Notes under the pieces: generated by a model | Seen by the model: only the letters and a program-made list of their open reading frames with translations | Database searches by the model: none | What the model was told of the DNA's origin: nothing | Translations under genes and position numbers: made by a program | Shown: positions 1-7,324 of the stretch, one piece after another | Position numbering within the stretch: the first letter of the stretch is position 1 | Layout: the number at the start of each line of letters is the position of its first letter | Assembly (NCBI GenBank): GCA_029260985.1 | Contig: JAJDCE010000044.1 | Coordinates: forward strand, 1-23,269 | Direction of reading: 5' to 3' | Origin: Patescibacteria group bacterium | GTDB taxonomy: Bacteria > Patescibacteriota > Gracilibacteria > UM-FILTER-43-11 | DNA: 23,269 bases

Positions 1-275
1 CTTATGAAGGTTTTAATTTAGCTTTGGTTGAGGCGATGTCGGCTGGTATTCCAATTATTGCTTCTGATATTCCGGTTCACAGAGAAGTGACCGATGGGCA
101 GGCTCTTTTTGTGGATCCGAATAACGTTGATTCCATTGGCAATGGGATGCATCAACTAGTAAATGATCCTTCGCTTCAGCGGAAATTATCTAAAAATGGA
201 GAAGAGCGGGCAAAAGATTTTAGTTGGAGGAAGACGGCGGAGGAAACCTTATACGTATATACACTTTTTGCTTAA
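1..275 (+). CDS. GT4-family glycosyltransferase, C-terminal fragment (5' end outside window)
   Basis: Only the last ~90 codons are present, read in frame from base 3 to the TAA at 273-275. The fragment opens with YEGFNLALVEAMSAGIPIIA, the EGF-x-x-x-x-x-E signature of GT-B fold glycosyltransferase family 4 (glycosyl transferases group 1), where the two glutamates contact the nucleotide-sugar donor. It continues into the usual SDIPVHREV and 'ALFVDPNN' stretch and a C-terminal helix. Such enzymes transfer a sugar from an NDP-sugar onto a lipid, polysaccharide or protein acceptor at the cytoplasmic face of the membrane. The acceptor cannot be inferred. The TTG or ATG codons inside the fragment are not credible starts, because the motif upstream of them is conserved. 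No partner genes are visible on this side. Confidence 0.9.
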   Translation, partial: YEGFNLALVEAMSAGIPIIASDIPVHREVTDGQALFVDPNNVDSIGNGMHQLVNDPSLQRKLSKNGEERAKDFSWRKTAEETLYVYTLFA

Positions 276-485
276 ATTCCCACTCTCCCGACTTTGTCGG
301 GATTGCGACTTCCTGTTGACGTCCAGTTGACTGTCGTTTGGTCAATTGGAAATGCATTCGCGGACTGGAAAGTCCACTCTGCATAATTCAAAAATAACTC
401 AATCCAAAGAGCAGGTTTTTCAACCTGTGATGAGGTTTTGTTTTGGTGCAAGAATCAGTATAATCAGGTTACCTTAATATGTACT
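276..485. other. Intergenic region with several small hairpins
   Basis: No gene is seen. Hairpins visible directly are CCCGAC/GTCGGG with a TTT loop at 287-301 just after the glycosyltransferase stop, an imperfect stem at 322-330/341-349, and GGACT/AGTCC near 363-376. The first may end the glycosyltransferase transcript, but it has no following T-run. Confidence 0.4.
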
Positions 486-785
486 ATGTCTTTTAATCTT
501 ATCCTCTTCATTGTTGTTCAGTTGGCGACCTTGACCTTTTTTATTGAAATGTTACGGCGGGTTCATACAAGAGCAACTGAATACGGATTGAAAGATAATA
601 AGAACACTGTCCCCTTTGGTTTTGTGAAACTTAAGCATATTATTGTGCTTTACGTGCTATCTTATCTTCTTTGGTTGGTCGCTTCTGTTATTCTTTATAT
701 TATGTTCGTTCAATCACCTGACTTGCTCATTGAGGGAGGAAGTAGATCTATTCGTTCGAACAATTCTGTGGAGTTAAACCTTTAA
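486..785 (+). CDS. Small hypothetical membrane protein (two predicted helices)
   Basis: A 99-aa protein of no family I recognise. It has a hydrophobic N-terminal segment (about residues 4-20, LILFIVVQLATLTFFI), a charged loop of about 30 residues, and a second helix (about 50-75, IIVLYVLSYLLWLVASVILY). The tail is short and polar. It is probably an inner-membrane protein with two helices. I chose the ATG at 486 rather than the in-frame ATG at 438 because the intervening residues are polar and Cys-rich and the first helix then begins right after the start. Neither start has a clear ribosome-binding site, which is usual for this window. It lies alone between two repeat-bearing gaps and ends about 50 nt before guaA. 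It could be spurious, but the helical pattern argues for a real gene. Confidence 0.5.
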   Translation: MSFNLILFIVVQLATLTFFIEMLRRVHTRATEYGLKDNKNTVPFGFVKLKHIIVLYVLSYLLWLVASVILYIMFVQSPDLLIEGGSRSIRSNNSVELNL

Positions 786-787
786 TT

Positions 788-820
788 GAGTCTCAAGTGC
801 GAGTGCGAGTCTCAAGTGTC
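788..820. repeat. Short interspersed repeat, copy 1 (GAGTCTCAAGTGCGAG units)
   Basis: Overlapping copies of GAGTCTCAAGT and GTGCGAGT lie directly upstream of guaA. A near-identical block is at 3428-3460 between the sigma factor and its regulator. Both copies lie immediately upstream of a start codon. Confidence 0.7.
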
Positions 821-837
821 TATAACTTAAGTTAACT

Positions 838-2658
838 ATGGAGCACGAAAAAGTTGCCGTTTTGGATTTTGGGGGTCAGTATGCCCATTTGATTGCTAAT
901 CGTATTCGACGCCTGGGTGTATATAGTGAGATTAAAGATCCAGAAACTTCGATTGATGATCTCAGGAAATATAAAGGCATTATCCTTTCGGGAGGGCCAA
1001 TGAGCGTTTATGCTGATGCTGCTCCTCATTGTGATCCTGGGATTTTTGAATTGGGTGTTCCTGTTTTGGGAATTTGTTACGGTCATCAGCTGATGCAACA
1101 TTTGCTTGGGGGCGAAGTGAAGGGTGGAAAGGCGAAGGAATATGGCATGGCAGACCTTGTTCTTAAGCAACCTGTTGGACTTTTTGGAGGCATTAAAGAT
1201 AAGTCTCGAGTGTGGATGTCACATGGGGATTCGGTCTCTACGGCTGCTGATGGTTTTGTGGAGGCAGGTACTACTGAAGACTGTGAAAATTCTGCTCTTT
1301 TTGATGAGAGTCGTCATTTTTATGGTGTTCAGTTTCATCCTGAAGTAACACACTCTGAAGAAGGGATGAAAATGTTGGATAATTTTTTGGGAATTTGCAA
1401 AGTTTCCCGTGATTGGAGTATTGAACAGTTTATAGAGGAGGAAGTTGAGCAGATTAAAGAGAAAATTGGAGATAAGAAAGTGTTTTTACTTTGCTCAGGC
1501 GGAGTGGATTCGACTGTGGCTTTTGCCTTACTTGAAAAAGCCCTTGGGTCGGATCGGGTTTATGGGCTTTTGGTTGATACGGGTCTGATGCGGCATGAAG
1601 AAGCAAAGCAGGTTCAAGTCGCTTTGAATCAAGCTGGCTTTACTAACTTGCATGTGGCTGACAAATCTGAAGAGTTTTTGAAAGCTTTGGAGGGTAAAAC
1701 AGATCCTGAGGAGAAGCGAAAAATAATTGGTGAACTGTTCTGGAAGGTGAAAGAGGATGTGGCTGAAGAGCTAAAGCTTAATCCGGATGAGTGGATTATG
1801 GGGCAGGGCACTATTTATCCAGACACTATCGAAACAGGAGGGACGAAGCATGCTGATACCATTAAAACTCATCATAATCGGGTGGATTTAGTTCAGAAAA
1901 TGATTGATGCCGGAAAGGTGATTGAACCTTTGGCACAATTATATAAAGATGAGGTGCGTGATTTGGGTGAAAAACTTGGTTTGCCTCATGAGTTGGTGTG
2001 GCGTCAGCCTTTTCCCGGGCCTGGTTTGGGAGTTCGGATTTTGTGTGTTGGCGAGCAGGAAGCGAATGAAAAACTCGATTTTTCAATTTTGAATGAAAAT
2101 ATTCAAACTTTCCTTCGTTCTCATACGGCCTTATCTGATGCTGAGAGCATTGTTTTACCTATTAAATCAGTAGGTGTTCAGGGTGATGAAAGAACTTATC
2201 GTCATCCAGTTATCTTATTTACTAAGAATAGGAATTGGGATGATTTGGAACAAGCTTCCACTACTATCACTAATCGGTTTACTGAGGTGAACAGGGTGTT
2301 GTTGGTGCTTGGGGGAGAGTCTGGAGGTTTTGGGTTAAAAATATCCGATCTTAGCTCAGAGCGGGTTGAGCTGCTTCAATCTGCAGATTATTCGGTGATG
2401 TCTGCCATGTCTGAATCTTCTGATGATTTTGCCATTTGGCAATTTCCCGTTGTCTTACTCCCTGTGAGTACAGAAAATGCTAAAGAGGCTATTGTGCTGA
2501 GGCCTGTTGTATCTACCGAAGCCATGACGGCTAGCTTTGCTCGTATAGAATGGGCATTGTTGGACAAAATGACGGCTCAAATTCTTGAAAATGATCAGTT
2601 GATGCACGTGTTTTATGATTTAACGCATAAGCCGCCGGGAACAATTGAGTGGGAGTAG
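838..2658 (+). CDS. guaA: GMP synthase (glutamine-hydrolysing), long eukaryote-like form
   Basis: Converts XMP to GMP using ATP and glutamine, the last step of guanine nucleotide synthesis, in the cytoplasm. The N-terminal class I glutamine amidotransferase has the nucleophile Cys80 in GICYGHQLM and the His167/Glu169 pair in FHPEV. The ATP-pyrophosphatase domain follows, with the PP-loop SGGVDST at 220-226 and the conserved TIYPDTIE and PFPGPGLGVRI motifs. At 606 aa it is about 80 residues longer than the usual bacterial enzyme (about 510-525 aa). The extra length lies after PGPGLGVRI and includes LPIKSVGVQGDERTYRHPV. This and the C-terminus FYDLTHKPPGTIEWE resemble the insert-bearing mammalian GMPS type more than the E. 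coli type. No SD is visible. A TATAAC at 821-826 would give an almost leaderless transcript. Confidence 0.97.
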   Translation: MEHEKVAVLDFGGQYAHLIANRIRRLGVYSEIKDPETSIDDLRKYKGIILSGGPMSVYADAAPHCDPGIFELGVPVLGICYGHQLMQHLLGGEVKGGKAKEYGMADLVLKQPVGLFGGIKDKSRVWMSHGDSVSTAADGFVEAGTTEDCENSALFDESRHFYGVQFHPEVTHSEEGMKMLDNFLGICKVSRDWSIEQFIEEEVEQIKEKIGDKKVFLLCSGGVDSTVAFALLEKALGSDRVYGLLVDTGLMRHEEAKQVQVALNQAGFTNLHVADKSEEFLKALEGKTDPEEKRKIIGELFWKVKEDVAEELKLNPDEWIMGQGTIYPDTIETGGTKHADTIKTHHNRVDLVQKMIDAGKVIEPLAQLYKDEVRDLGEKLGLPHELVWRQPFPGPGLGVRILCVGEQEANEKLDFSILNENIQTFLRSHTALSDAESIVLPIKSVGVQGDERTYRHPVILFTKNRNWDDLEQASTTITNRFTEVNRVLLVLGGESGGFGLKISDLSSERVELLQSADYSVMSAMSESSDDFAIWQFPVVLLPVSTENAKEAIVLRPVVSTEAMTASFARIEWALLDKMTAQILENDQLMHVFYDLTHKPPGTIEWE

Positions 2659-2720
2659 TTCCTGCTTCGTGTGGAACTATCGCTTTGCGATGTGGGACTG
2701 TTCCTGCGGAACGTGGGACT
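2657..2720 (+). repeat. Three tandem ~21-nt hairpin units after guaA
   Basis: Three consecutive units of 21-22 nt, each a small hairpin ending in GTGGAACT or GTGGGACT. The stems are AGTTCC/GGAACT (2657-2662/2673-2678), TCGC/GCGA (2680-2683/2687-2690) and GTTCC/GGAAC (2700-2704/2708-2712). The first overlaps the guaA stop codon. They may act together as a transcript end or mRNA stabiliser. There is no T-run. Confidence 0.6.
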
Positions 2721-2742
2721 AGTTGTGGGAATATCCTTTGAT

Positions 2743-2760
2743 ACTTCGACTAGCTCAGAG
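2743..2760. repeat. CTTCGACTA-GCTCAG interspersed repeat, copy 1
   Basis: The sequence ACTTCGACTAGCTCAGAG resembles the block at 8651-8668 (CCTTCGACTATGCTCAGG). It sits in the gap upstream of the sigma factor gene. Confidence 0.5.
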
Positions 2761-2825
2761 CGTGGGGTAATTGTGGTTGATTTTTAGAGGGGAAATGGTA
2801 GACTTGGAAGCCCTAATTACTGACA

Positions 2826-3377
2826 GTGAGCGAAAAGTTAGACATCAATCAACTCGTGGTGGAGGCACAAGGTGGAGATACAAAGGCTTTTGGCCTTATT
2901 TATGATGAGATGGTGAAGCCGGTTTATCGTTATATTTATTATCGGGTTAATGCTGATATTGCTGAGGATTTGACTGAGGAAACTTTTTTTAAGGTGTGGC
3001 AGAATTTGAAAAAATACAAGAAGGGAAAGAATCCTTTTTCGTCATGGGTTTATCGAATTGCTCACAATTTAGTGGTCGATTATTACCGAAAAAACCGAAC
3101 TGTTTCGGAAATTCATGATACTGTTGCGGATCCGAATGAATCCAATCATCCAGCGATACAGATGGATTTAAAGCTCACTCAAATTCGATTGCACAAGGTG
3201 ATTCGTAGGCTTCCCGATAGCTATCAGCAAGTCGTTATTCTTAAATATATCAATGAGTTAGACAACAAGGAGATTGCCCATACCATTGGTAAAACTGAGG
3301 GGGCGGTGAGGACTATTCAGTTTCGTGCTTTGGAAAAGCTTCGATCCTTGCTCTCATCAGAACAGGAAAATTTGTGA
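2826..3377 (+). CDS. ECF-type RNA polymerase sigma factor
   Basis: A 183-aa sigma-70 family factor of the extracytoplasmic-function group. Region 2 lies at about residues 25-92, with the typical sequence DLTEETFFKVW at 48-58 and FSSWVYRIAHNLVVDYYR at 71-88. Region 4 is at about 124-177, with RLPDSYQQVVILKYINELDN and the helix-turn-helix KEIAHTIGKTEGAVRTIQFR. No region 3 is present, as expected. It directs RNA polymerase to a dedicated promoter set and is normally held inactive by an anti-sigma factor. The next gene, 99 nt downstream, encodes a membrane protein that fits that role. The start is GTG at 2826, since no in-frame ATG gives a complete region 2. No SD is visible. The target genes cannot be identified here. 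Confidence 0.93.
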   Translation: MSEKLDINQLVVEAQGGDTKAFGLIYDEMVKPVYRYIYYRVNADIAEDLTEETFFKVWQNLKKYKKGKNPFSSWVYRIAHNLVVDYYRKNRTVSEIHDTVADPNESNHPAIQMDLKLTQIRLHKVIRRLPDSYQQVVILKYINELDNKEIAHTIGKTEGAVRTIQFRALEKLRSLLSSEQENL

Positions 3378-3427
3378 AACAAAATGGACATTGTTGCGTT
3401 ATAACATTTGACAGGGTGTCCACTTTG

Positions 3428-3460
3428 GAGTCTCGAGTGCGAGTCTCAAGTCTCAAGTGG
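3428..3460. repeat. Short interspersed repeat, copy 2 (GAGTCTC-GTGCGAG units)
   Basis: Second copy of the block at 788-820, made of GAGTCTCGAGTGCGAGTCTC followed by AAGTCTCAAGTGG. It lies between the sigma factor and the FecR-DUF5667 gene. This argues that the upstream in-frame ATG at 3408 is not the true start of the latter. Confidence 0.7.
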
Positions 3461-3476
3461 ACCCATAAAACATCTT

Positions 3477-5519
3477 ATGAAAGAACTAGAGAAAGAACTT
3501 CATCGGCTGGGGAAACCAGAGCCATCTGCAAAATTTTGTCGACAGACAAAGGATCGTTTGGTGCATCGAATTCAGGAATATGAACAGGAGTCATGGTTTG
3601 CCCGATTGCTTAAAACTATTTTACCTGTCCAGCCATCGGCTCATTTTATTCAATCGGCCCGAGTTCGGCTAATGGAGCGGGTCAGTTTGGTGAAGCAGCC
3701 CACTCTTAATTGGCTTCGCTTTGTTAAGCAGGGGCTTGCTTCCACATTAGTAATGACGATTGCGGTGACCACAACGTTTATTTTTGTGGGTGGCAAACAG
3801 CCTGTAAGTGCTTCAGAGTTTACTTATCTTCAGATTTTGGAGGGTTCTGCTACCGTAAAACATGCGGATAAATTGATTTGGGATGTAATTACTGAGCAAA
3901 CTGAACTTGCTGAAGGTGATTTGATACAGGTGGATGACTCGTCTCAGGCGATTGTCCACTTTTTTGATGATAGCCAGATGCGATTGGCGGAAAATTCTCT
4001 TATATTACTTAGCCGTCTAGATATCAGTCCTGGCTATGCTCGTCAGGGAGTGATTGAGGCATCGCTTCATAGGGGTCAGGCATGGGTACAAACTTTGAAT
4101 GTAGATGATGGATTTGCGAAGTTCAGCTTGGTTACACCAGATGCTATTTTAGCCACTACAAATGCTTCTTTTGATGTTCAAACCAGTTTAACTGATCCTA
4201 CTGCGATTCGCGTACTAAGGCATCATGTGGATGTTAAGGCGCTTAATCGGGAGTCTCGGCAGGTGTTTGCTGAGGGTCAACTTAACTCTTATCAAAAAAT
4301 TACTCTAAGATCCACAACTTCTCTTAATTACCGGGTTGAGCTAGATGCTTTTGCTCCTATTTTTGATCTTTCAGAAGATGATCGTTCAGATGAATGGGTG
4401 AGTGAAAATATGCTCTATGATCGCTCCCATTTGGCAACGCTTCGGGATCGTGAGCTTTTGAGTCTTAAATCGACTGCCGGGAGTTTGCCAGGGGCTGTTT
4501 TTTATCCCGTTAAACGGGCAAAAGAGCGTTTGAACTTAGCCATTCGTTTTAATGATGAAAATCAAACTCAGGCTCAAATTGAGATGGCTAATAGCCGTTT
4601 GAGTGAGTCGATTGTATTGATTGAAAGGGGTGAGACTGAACGCGCTAAATTGGCATTGGCTGAATATCAATCAATTGTGAAGCAAATTGCTGAGGAGGCA
4701 GAAAAGGAAGAAGAGGCACTTGAAGCGATCACTACTCAGGTGGTGGCAGTGCATCAAAAAGCCCTTATTGCAGCTCTGCCAGGGGATTCTAATATTGGTA
4801 TCGTAAAACAGGTTTTGAATGAAACTGAAGCCCTGTTTGAGGATGACCCGGTTGAGAAGGCTGGAATACAGCTTCAGAACTCTTTGGAGAGCCTGGTGAC
4901 TATTCAGGATTACATTGCTTCAGGAGACCTTGTGGCTGCACAGGAGGCCCTTGAGAAGCATGAAAATTTGGCTCCTGGTCTTATAGCTGAGGTAACTGAA
5001 TTTGCTGATACAGACGCCAAAAAGGCCTTCTACAGCCAAATTTTAGATACTCAGCATGAAGAACGTCGTGTTCTATCCGAAATTAACCGAATTTTAACAG
5101 AAGAAGGGGTTAATGGAGCGTTTGCTGAGCTAGTTAAATCTACTGATCGTAGCTTGGATGATGGCATTAAATACACTGCTGCAGCGGTACGCCCTCTTTT
5201 TCCTGATGTGGCTTTGGCAGAAGCGGTAATGCTCCCGAAAGACGAGAAAGTACATGAATTTGTGGCTAAAGTGAATATTTATAGTGCTTTCCAAGGTCAA
5301 AAGAACCAGATTAACCGGCTTTTTGATAAACATCCTAGATATGCTCGGGATATGGAATTTTTGACTAAATTACGCTCAAAACTTGACCCACGGGCTGCGG
5401 ATTTGATCAATGTTCGGATTCTTAATTTGGGGAGGGTTCAGAAGGTGGAGAAGGGGAAGCGGGTGAGGTTGAAGATTGATCAGGCGAAAAAAGCTCTTGA
5501 AAAAAGATCATCCAATTAG
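3477..5519 (+). CDS. FecR-like / DUF5667 membrane protein, putative anti-sigma regulator
   Basis: A 680-aa single-pass protein. The cytoplasmic N-terminus (1-85) contains two similar motifs, PSAKFCRQTKDRLVHRI at 16-32 and PSAHFIQSARVRLMERV at 53-69. A membrane helix follows at about 86-105. A FecR-like beta domain is at about 115-260 (LQILEGSATV, then EGDLIQVDDSSQAIVHFFDD, then QMRLAENS). A DUF5667 segment begins at 337 (LPGAVFYPVKRAKERLNLAI). The rest is a long, mostly helical, Glu/Lys-rich region to the C-terminus. By analogy with FecR-type systems, the short N-terminus would bind the neighbouring ECF factor while the outside domains sense an envelope signal. I placed the start at ATG 3477 because the upstream extension would encode an interspersed repeat. 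It is a fusion of sensor and helical domains, and the anti-sigma role is inferred from context. Confidence 0.85.
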   Translation: MKELEKELHRLGKPEPSAKFCRQTKDRLVHRIQEYEQESWFARLLKTILPVQPSAHFIQSARVRLMERVSLVKQPTLNWLRFVKQGLASTLVMTIAVTTTFIFVGGKQPVSASEFTYLQILEGSATVKHADKLIWDVITEQTELAEGDLIQVDDSSQAIVHFFDDSQMRLAENSLILLSRLDISPGYARQGVIEASLHRGQAWVQTLNVDDGFAKFSLVTPDAILATTNASFDVQTSLTDPTAIRVLRHHVDVKALNRESRQVFAEGQLNSYQKITLRSTTSLNYRVELDAFAPIFDLSEDDRSDEWVSENMLYDRSHLATLRDRELLSLKSTAGSLPGAVFYPVKRAKERLNLAIRFNDENQTQAQIEMANSRLSESIVLIERGETERAKLALAEYQSIVKQIAEEAEKEEEALEAITTQVVAVHQKALIAALPGDSNIGIVKQVLNETEALFEDDPVEKAGIQLQNSLESLVTIQDYIASGDLVAAQEALEKHENLAPGLIAEVTEFADTDAKKAFYSQILDTQHEERRVLSEINRILTEEGVNGAFAELVKSTDRSLDDGIKYTAAAVRPLFPDVALAEAVMLPKDEKVHEFVAKVNIYSAFQGQKNQINRLFDKHPRYARDMEFLTKLRSKLDPRAADLINVRILNLGRVQKVEKGKRVRLKIDQAKKALEKRSSN

Positions 5520-5521
5520 TA

Positions 5522-5561
5522 TTTTTATTTACTATTTGTTATTCTCTATTTGCTATTTTTT
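5522..5561. repeat. AT-rich heptamer flank, left side of four-helix-bundle cassette
   Basis: Near-repeats of CTATTTG: CTATTTG at 5532-5538 and 5546-5552, CTATTTT at 5553-5559. The reverse complement, AAATAG-type units, recurs at 5935-5966 on the other side of the gene, so the two flanks are inverted relative to each other. Confidence 0.55.
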
Positions 5562-5589
5562 GAACTGAATTAAATTATTTTGTATTTCA

Positions 5590-5955
5590 ATGGATAAATT
5601 AGAATTGGAAGCGAGAACGCTTCAGTTTAGCATTACATTAATTAGTTTCTTGAGAAAGATTCCTAAGGATACTATTAATCGTAATATTATTTTTCAATTA
5701 TCAAAATCGGGTACGAGCATTGGAGCTAATTATCGGGAGGCTAACTCTGCTGAGTCAATTAAAGACTTTAAGCATAAAATCAATATTTCACTAAAAGAGG
5801 CTACGGAATCGGTTTATTGGCTAAAGATTCTACTGGCTTCAAATCCTAGATTTCAGGTTGAGGTTAGTGGGCTTCTTGATGAAGCTGAGCAGTTGACAAG
5901 AATATTTGGAAAAATTGTATCAACGTGTTTGTCTAAAATAGAAAATAGTAAATAG
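5590..5955 (+). CDS. Four-helix-bundle protein (S23 / 23S rRNA intervening-sequence protein family)
   Basis: A 121-aa protein of the family known from intervening sequences in 23S rRNA genes and from many isolated genomic copies. The family core is recognisable as the sequence FQLSKSGTSIGANYREANSA at 35-54 followed by SIKDFKHKINISLKEATESVYWLK at 56-79. It is predicted to be all-helical with no membrane segment or enzyme motif. Length matches the family (about 115-125 aa). The biological role is unknown; nucleic-acid binding and pentamer formation have been described for relatives. Both sides carry inverted AT-rich heptamer repeats, and the right copy overlaps the last codons (ENSK-stop), as if gene and flanks moved as a unit. 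No rRNA sequence is nearby. Confidence 0.92.
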   Translation: MDKLELEARTLQFSITLISFLRKIPKDTINRNIIFQLSKSGTSIGANYREANSAESIKDFKHKINISLKEATESVYWLKILLASNPRFQVEVSGLLDEAEQLTRIFGKIVSTCLSKIENSK

Positions 5956-5966
5956 AGAGTAAAAAA
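5935..5966. repeat. AT-rich heptamer flank, right side of four-helix-bundle cassette
   Basis: Units AAAATAG, AAAATAG, TAAATAG and then AGAGTAAAAA run from 5935, overlapping the 3' end of the four-helix-bundle gene. They are the inverted counterpart of the left flank at 5522-5561. Confidence 0.55.
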
Positions 5967-5977
5967 TTAATAAGGGG

Positions 5978-6009
5978 AAAAGCCGCGATCCAGGACGGAT
6001 GCGGCTTTT
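5978..6009. terminator. Bidirectional intrinsic terminator
   Basis: AAAAGCCGC at 5978-5986 pairs with GCGGCTTTT at 6001-6009. The inner pair ATCC/GGAT extends the stem, with a short loop. A/T tracts on both arms let it serve the + strand four-helix-bundle gene and the convergent minus-strand 426-aa gene. Confidence 0.85.
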
Positions 6010-6029
6010 GAGCCAGAGTTTTTGGCGTA

Positions 6030-7310
6030 CTACCCGTTGGCGTTGTGAGGTGCCGGGGGTGGGCGCTGAATGATAGAGGGGAGGGCGAAGAGCAGAACAG
6101 CTAGGAAGAGCCAGCCCCAGATCAGCCAGTTCCAGATCAGGCTGAGGAGGATGACCCCCCCCAGAAGGACCACGTAGACGAGCTTCGCGGTCCAGTTCCA
6201 CGACCAGAACCTTTTGACCAGCCAGTTCATGAAGAGAGCGAGGGCGATGCCCAGCGCAATCATGATCAGGAACCAGGCGATCCAGTAGAGGACTGTGAAG
6301 ACCTTACTGGTGCTTGAAGCCTCAGGTGTTTTCACGATCGGCTGACCGTTGTCGTCGATTCGCCGATATGGGTCAATCAGGCCTTCCCGGAGGACCGGGG
6401 AGTTCAGCGTGGCGGGATAGATCTTGCCGAAGGTCAGTGCGTCCTTCAGCTTGAAGCCGTATTGCCGCATCAAGAAGTGGACTGGACCTGGGACGGTGAT
6501 CGGCTTTTTGAGGGCCTTGCCGTCTTTCAGGTAGATCTTGGCGGGACTGTCTGGAATTTCATTGAGGCTGGCCAGGTTGATGGCCATGACCGGCTTCCGC
6601 TTCTTCTTCTTGTTGAGGAAGCTGAAAGCGACCTTGATGAGGCAAGACATCGGCTTCTTAGGGTCGAAGTTCTCGTTGGCCTTGCTTTCGTTGGCCTTGG
6701 GAGCATGAGCCCACTGACAGAGAAGCCAGGATTGCTCGGCGAATTTCACTTCCCGAGCGTTTAGGGCTTGTGCAACCATCTCAGGAGAAAGCTTGCTATC
6801 TTTCTTCCAAGTATACTCGAAGTCAGTGATCTCGACCTTACCCCTCCTTTTGCCCTTGGCCTTCTTGAGCAAAACCTTGTTCAGCTTGAAGCCCATGACG
6901 TGCTTCGCGATGAGCTGAGCCACTTTTGCTTTTGCTTTGGCCTCCGTCTTAGGGTTGTTGTAGTGCCCTACTGCTAGGGCCAAGGGCATCATGTACTTGT
7001 CCGGTGGGAACTGGATGATGTCCTTGGGAGGAATGGCACTCCGACCAAGTCTGTAGCGGACTGCTTTTGGAAACCATGACATTTCGCCGATGACGATACC
7101 GCCGGTGCGGTCGACATAGCGGCGCTTGAAGCCATGGGGCTCCCATTGCGAGAGCAGGCCGTCGACGAGCTGAGGCAGGGTGACCTTGACGCGGCCACCA
7201 CCACCCTTGCCGCCGCCGAGTTTGACGTCGAACAGTCCCTGCGCGGAGGCTGGGGTGTTGAGGGTGAAGAGTGCGATCAGGGTGATCAGGGTTGCGATGA
7301 TTTTCGACAT
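6030..7310 (-). CDS. Exported hypothetical protein with C-terminal three-helix membrane domain (426 aa)
   Basis: Family not recognised. A clear Sec signal peptide occupies residues 1-23 (MSKIIATLITLIALFTLNTP, then ASA), with a probable cut before Gln24. A Gly/Lys-rich linker (31-40, GGGKGGGG) and a basic globular region of about 290 residues follow, with two cysteines (198 and 223) that could form a disulfide. Three membrane helices are at about 336-361, 375-392 and 393-412, and the tail is Pro-rich. The bulk thus appears to lie outside the cytoplasm, anchored by the C-terminus. Third codon positions are strongly G/C (many CTG, ATC, AAG, GCC codons), unlike its 320-aa neighbour. The start has a good SD (AAAGGA, 7319-7324 on the + strand). 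It is the last gene of the minus-strand cluster, between a strong promoter and a terminator. It may be an abundant envelope component. Confidence 0.88.
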   Translation of the reverse strand: MSKIIATLITLIALFTLNTPASAQGLFDVKLGGGKGGGGRVKVTLPQLVDGLLSQWEPHGFKRRYVDRTGGIVIGEMSWFPKAVRYRLGRSAIPPKDIIQFPPDKYMMPLALAVGHYNNPKTEAKAKAKVAQLIAKHVMGFKLNKVLLKKAKGKRRGKVEITDFEYTWKKDSKLSPEMVAQALNAREVKFAEQSWLLCQWAHAPKANESKANENFDPKKPMSCLIKVAFSFLNKKKKRKPVMAINLASLNEIPDSPAKIYLKDGKALKKPITVPGPVHFLMRQYGFKLKDALTFGKIYPATLNSPVLREGLIDPYRRIDDNGQPIVKTPEASSTSKVFTVLYWIAWFLIMIALGIALALFMNWLVKRFWSWNWTAKLVYVVLLGGVILLSLIWNWLIWGWLFLAVLLFALPSIIQRPPPAPHNANG

Positions 7311-7318
7311 GTGTTTTT

Positions 7319-7324
7319 TCCTTT
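7319..7324 (-). promoter_or_regulatory. Shine-Dalgarno site of the 426-aa gene
   Basis: The minus strand reads AAAGGA, then AAAAACAC, then ATG. This closely resembles the start regions of the 268-aa and 62-aa genes, whereas the other genes in the window show no SD. Confidence 0.8.

Noticed and set aside
832..1170. Open frame on the minus strand opposite guaA
   Set aside because: Fully inside a confident gene on the other strand; no start signals and an unlikely protein composition.
2657..2720. CRISPR array
   Set aside because: Units of ~21 nt are contiguous, diverge between copies and have no spacers; no cas genes are present.
3408..3476. Upstream in-frame extension of the FecR-DUF5667 gene from ATG 3408
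   Set aside because: It would translate the interspersed repeat at 3428-3460 and gives Cys/Ser-rich residues unlike the rest; ATG 3477 is better.
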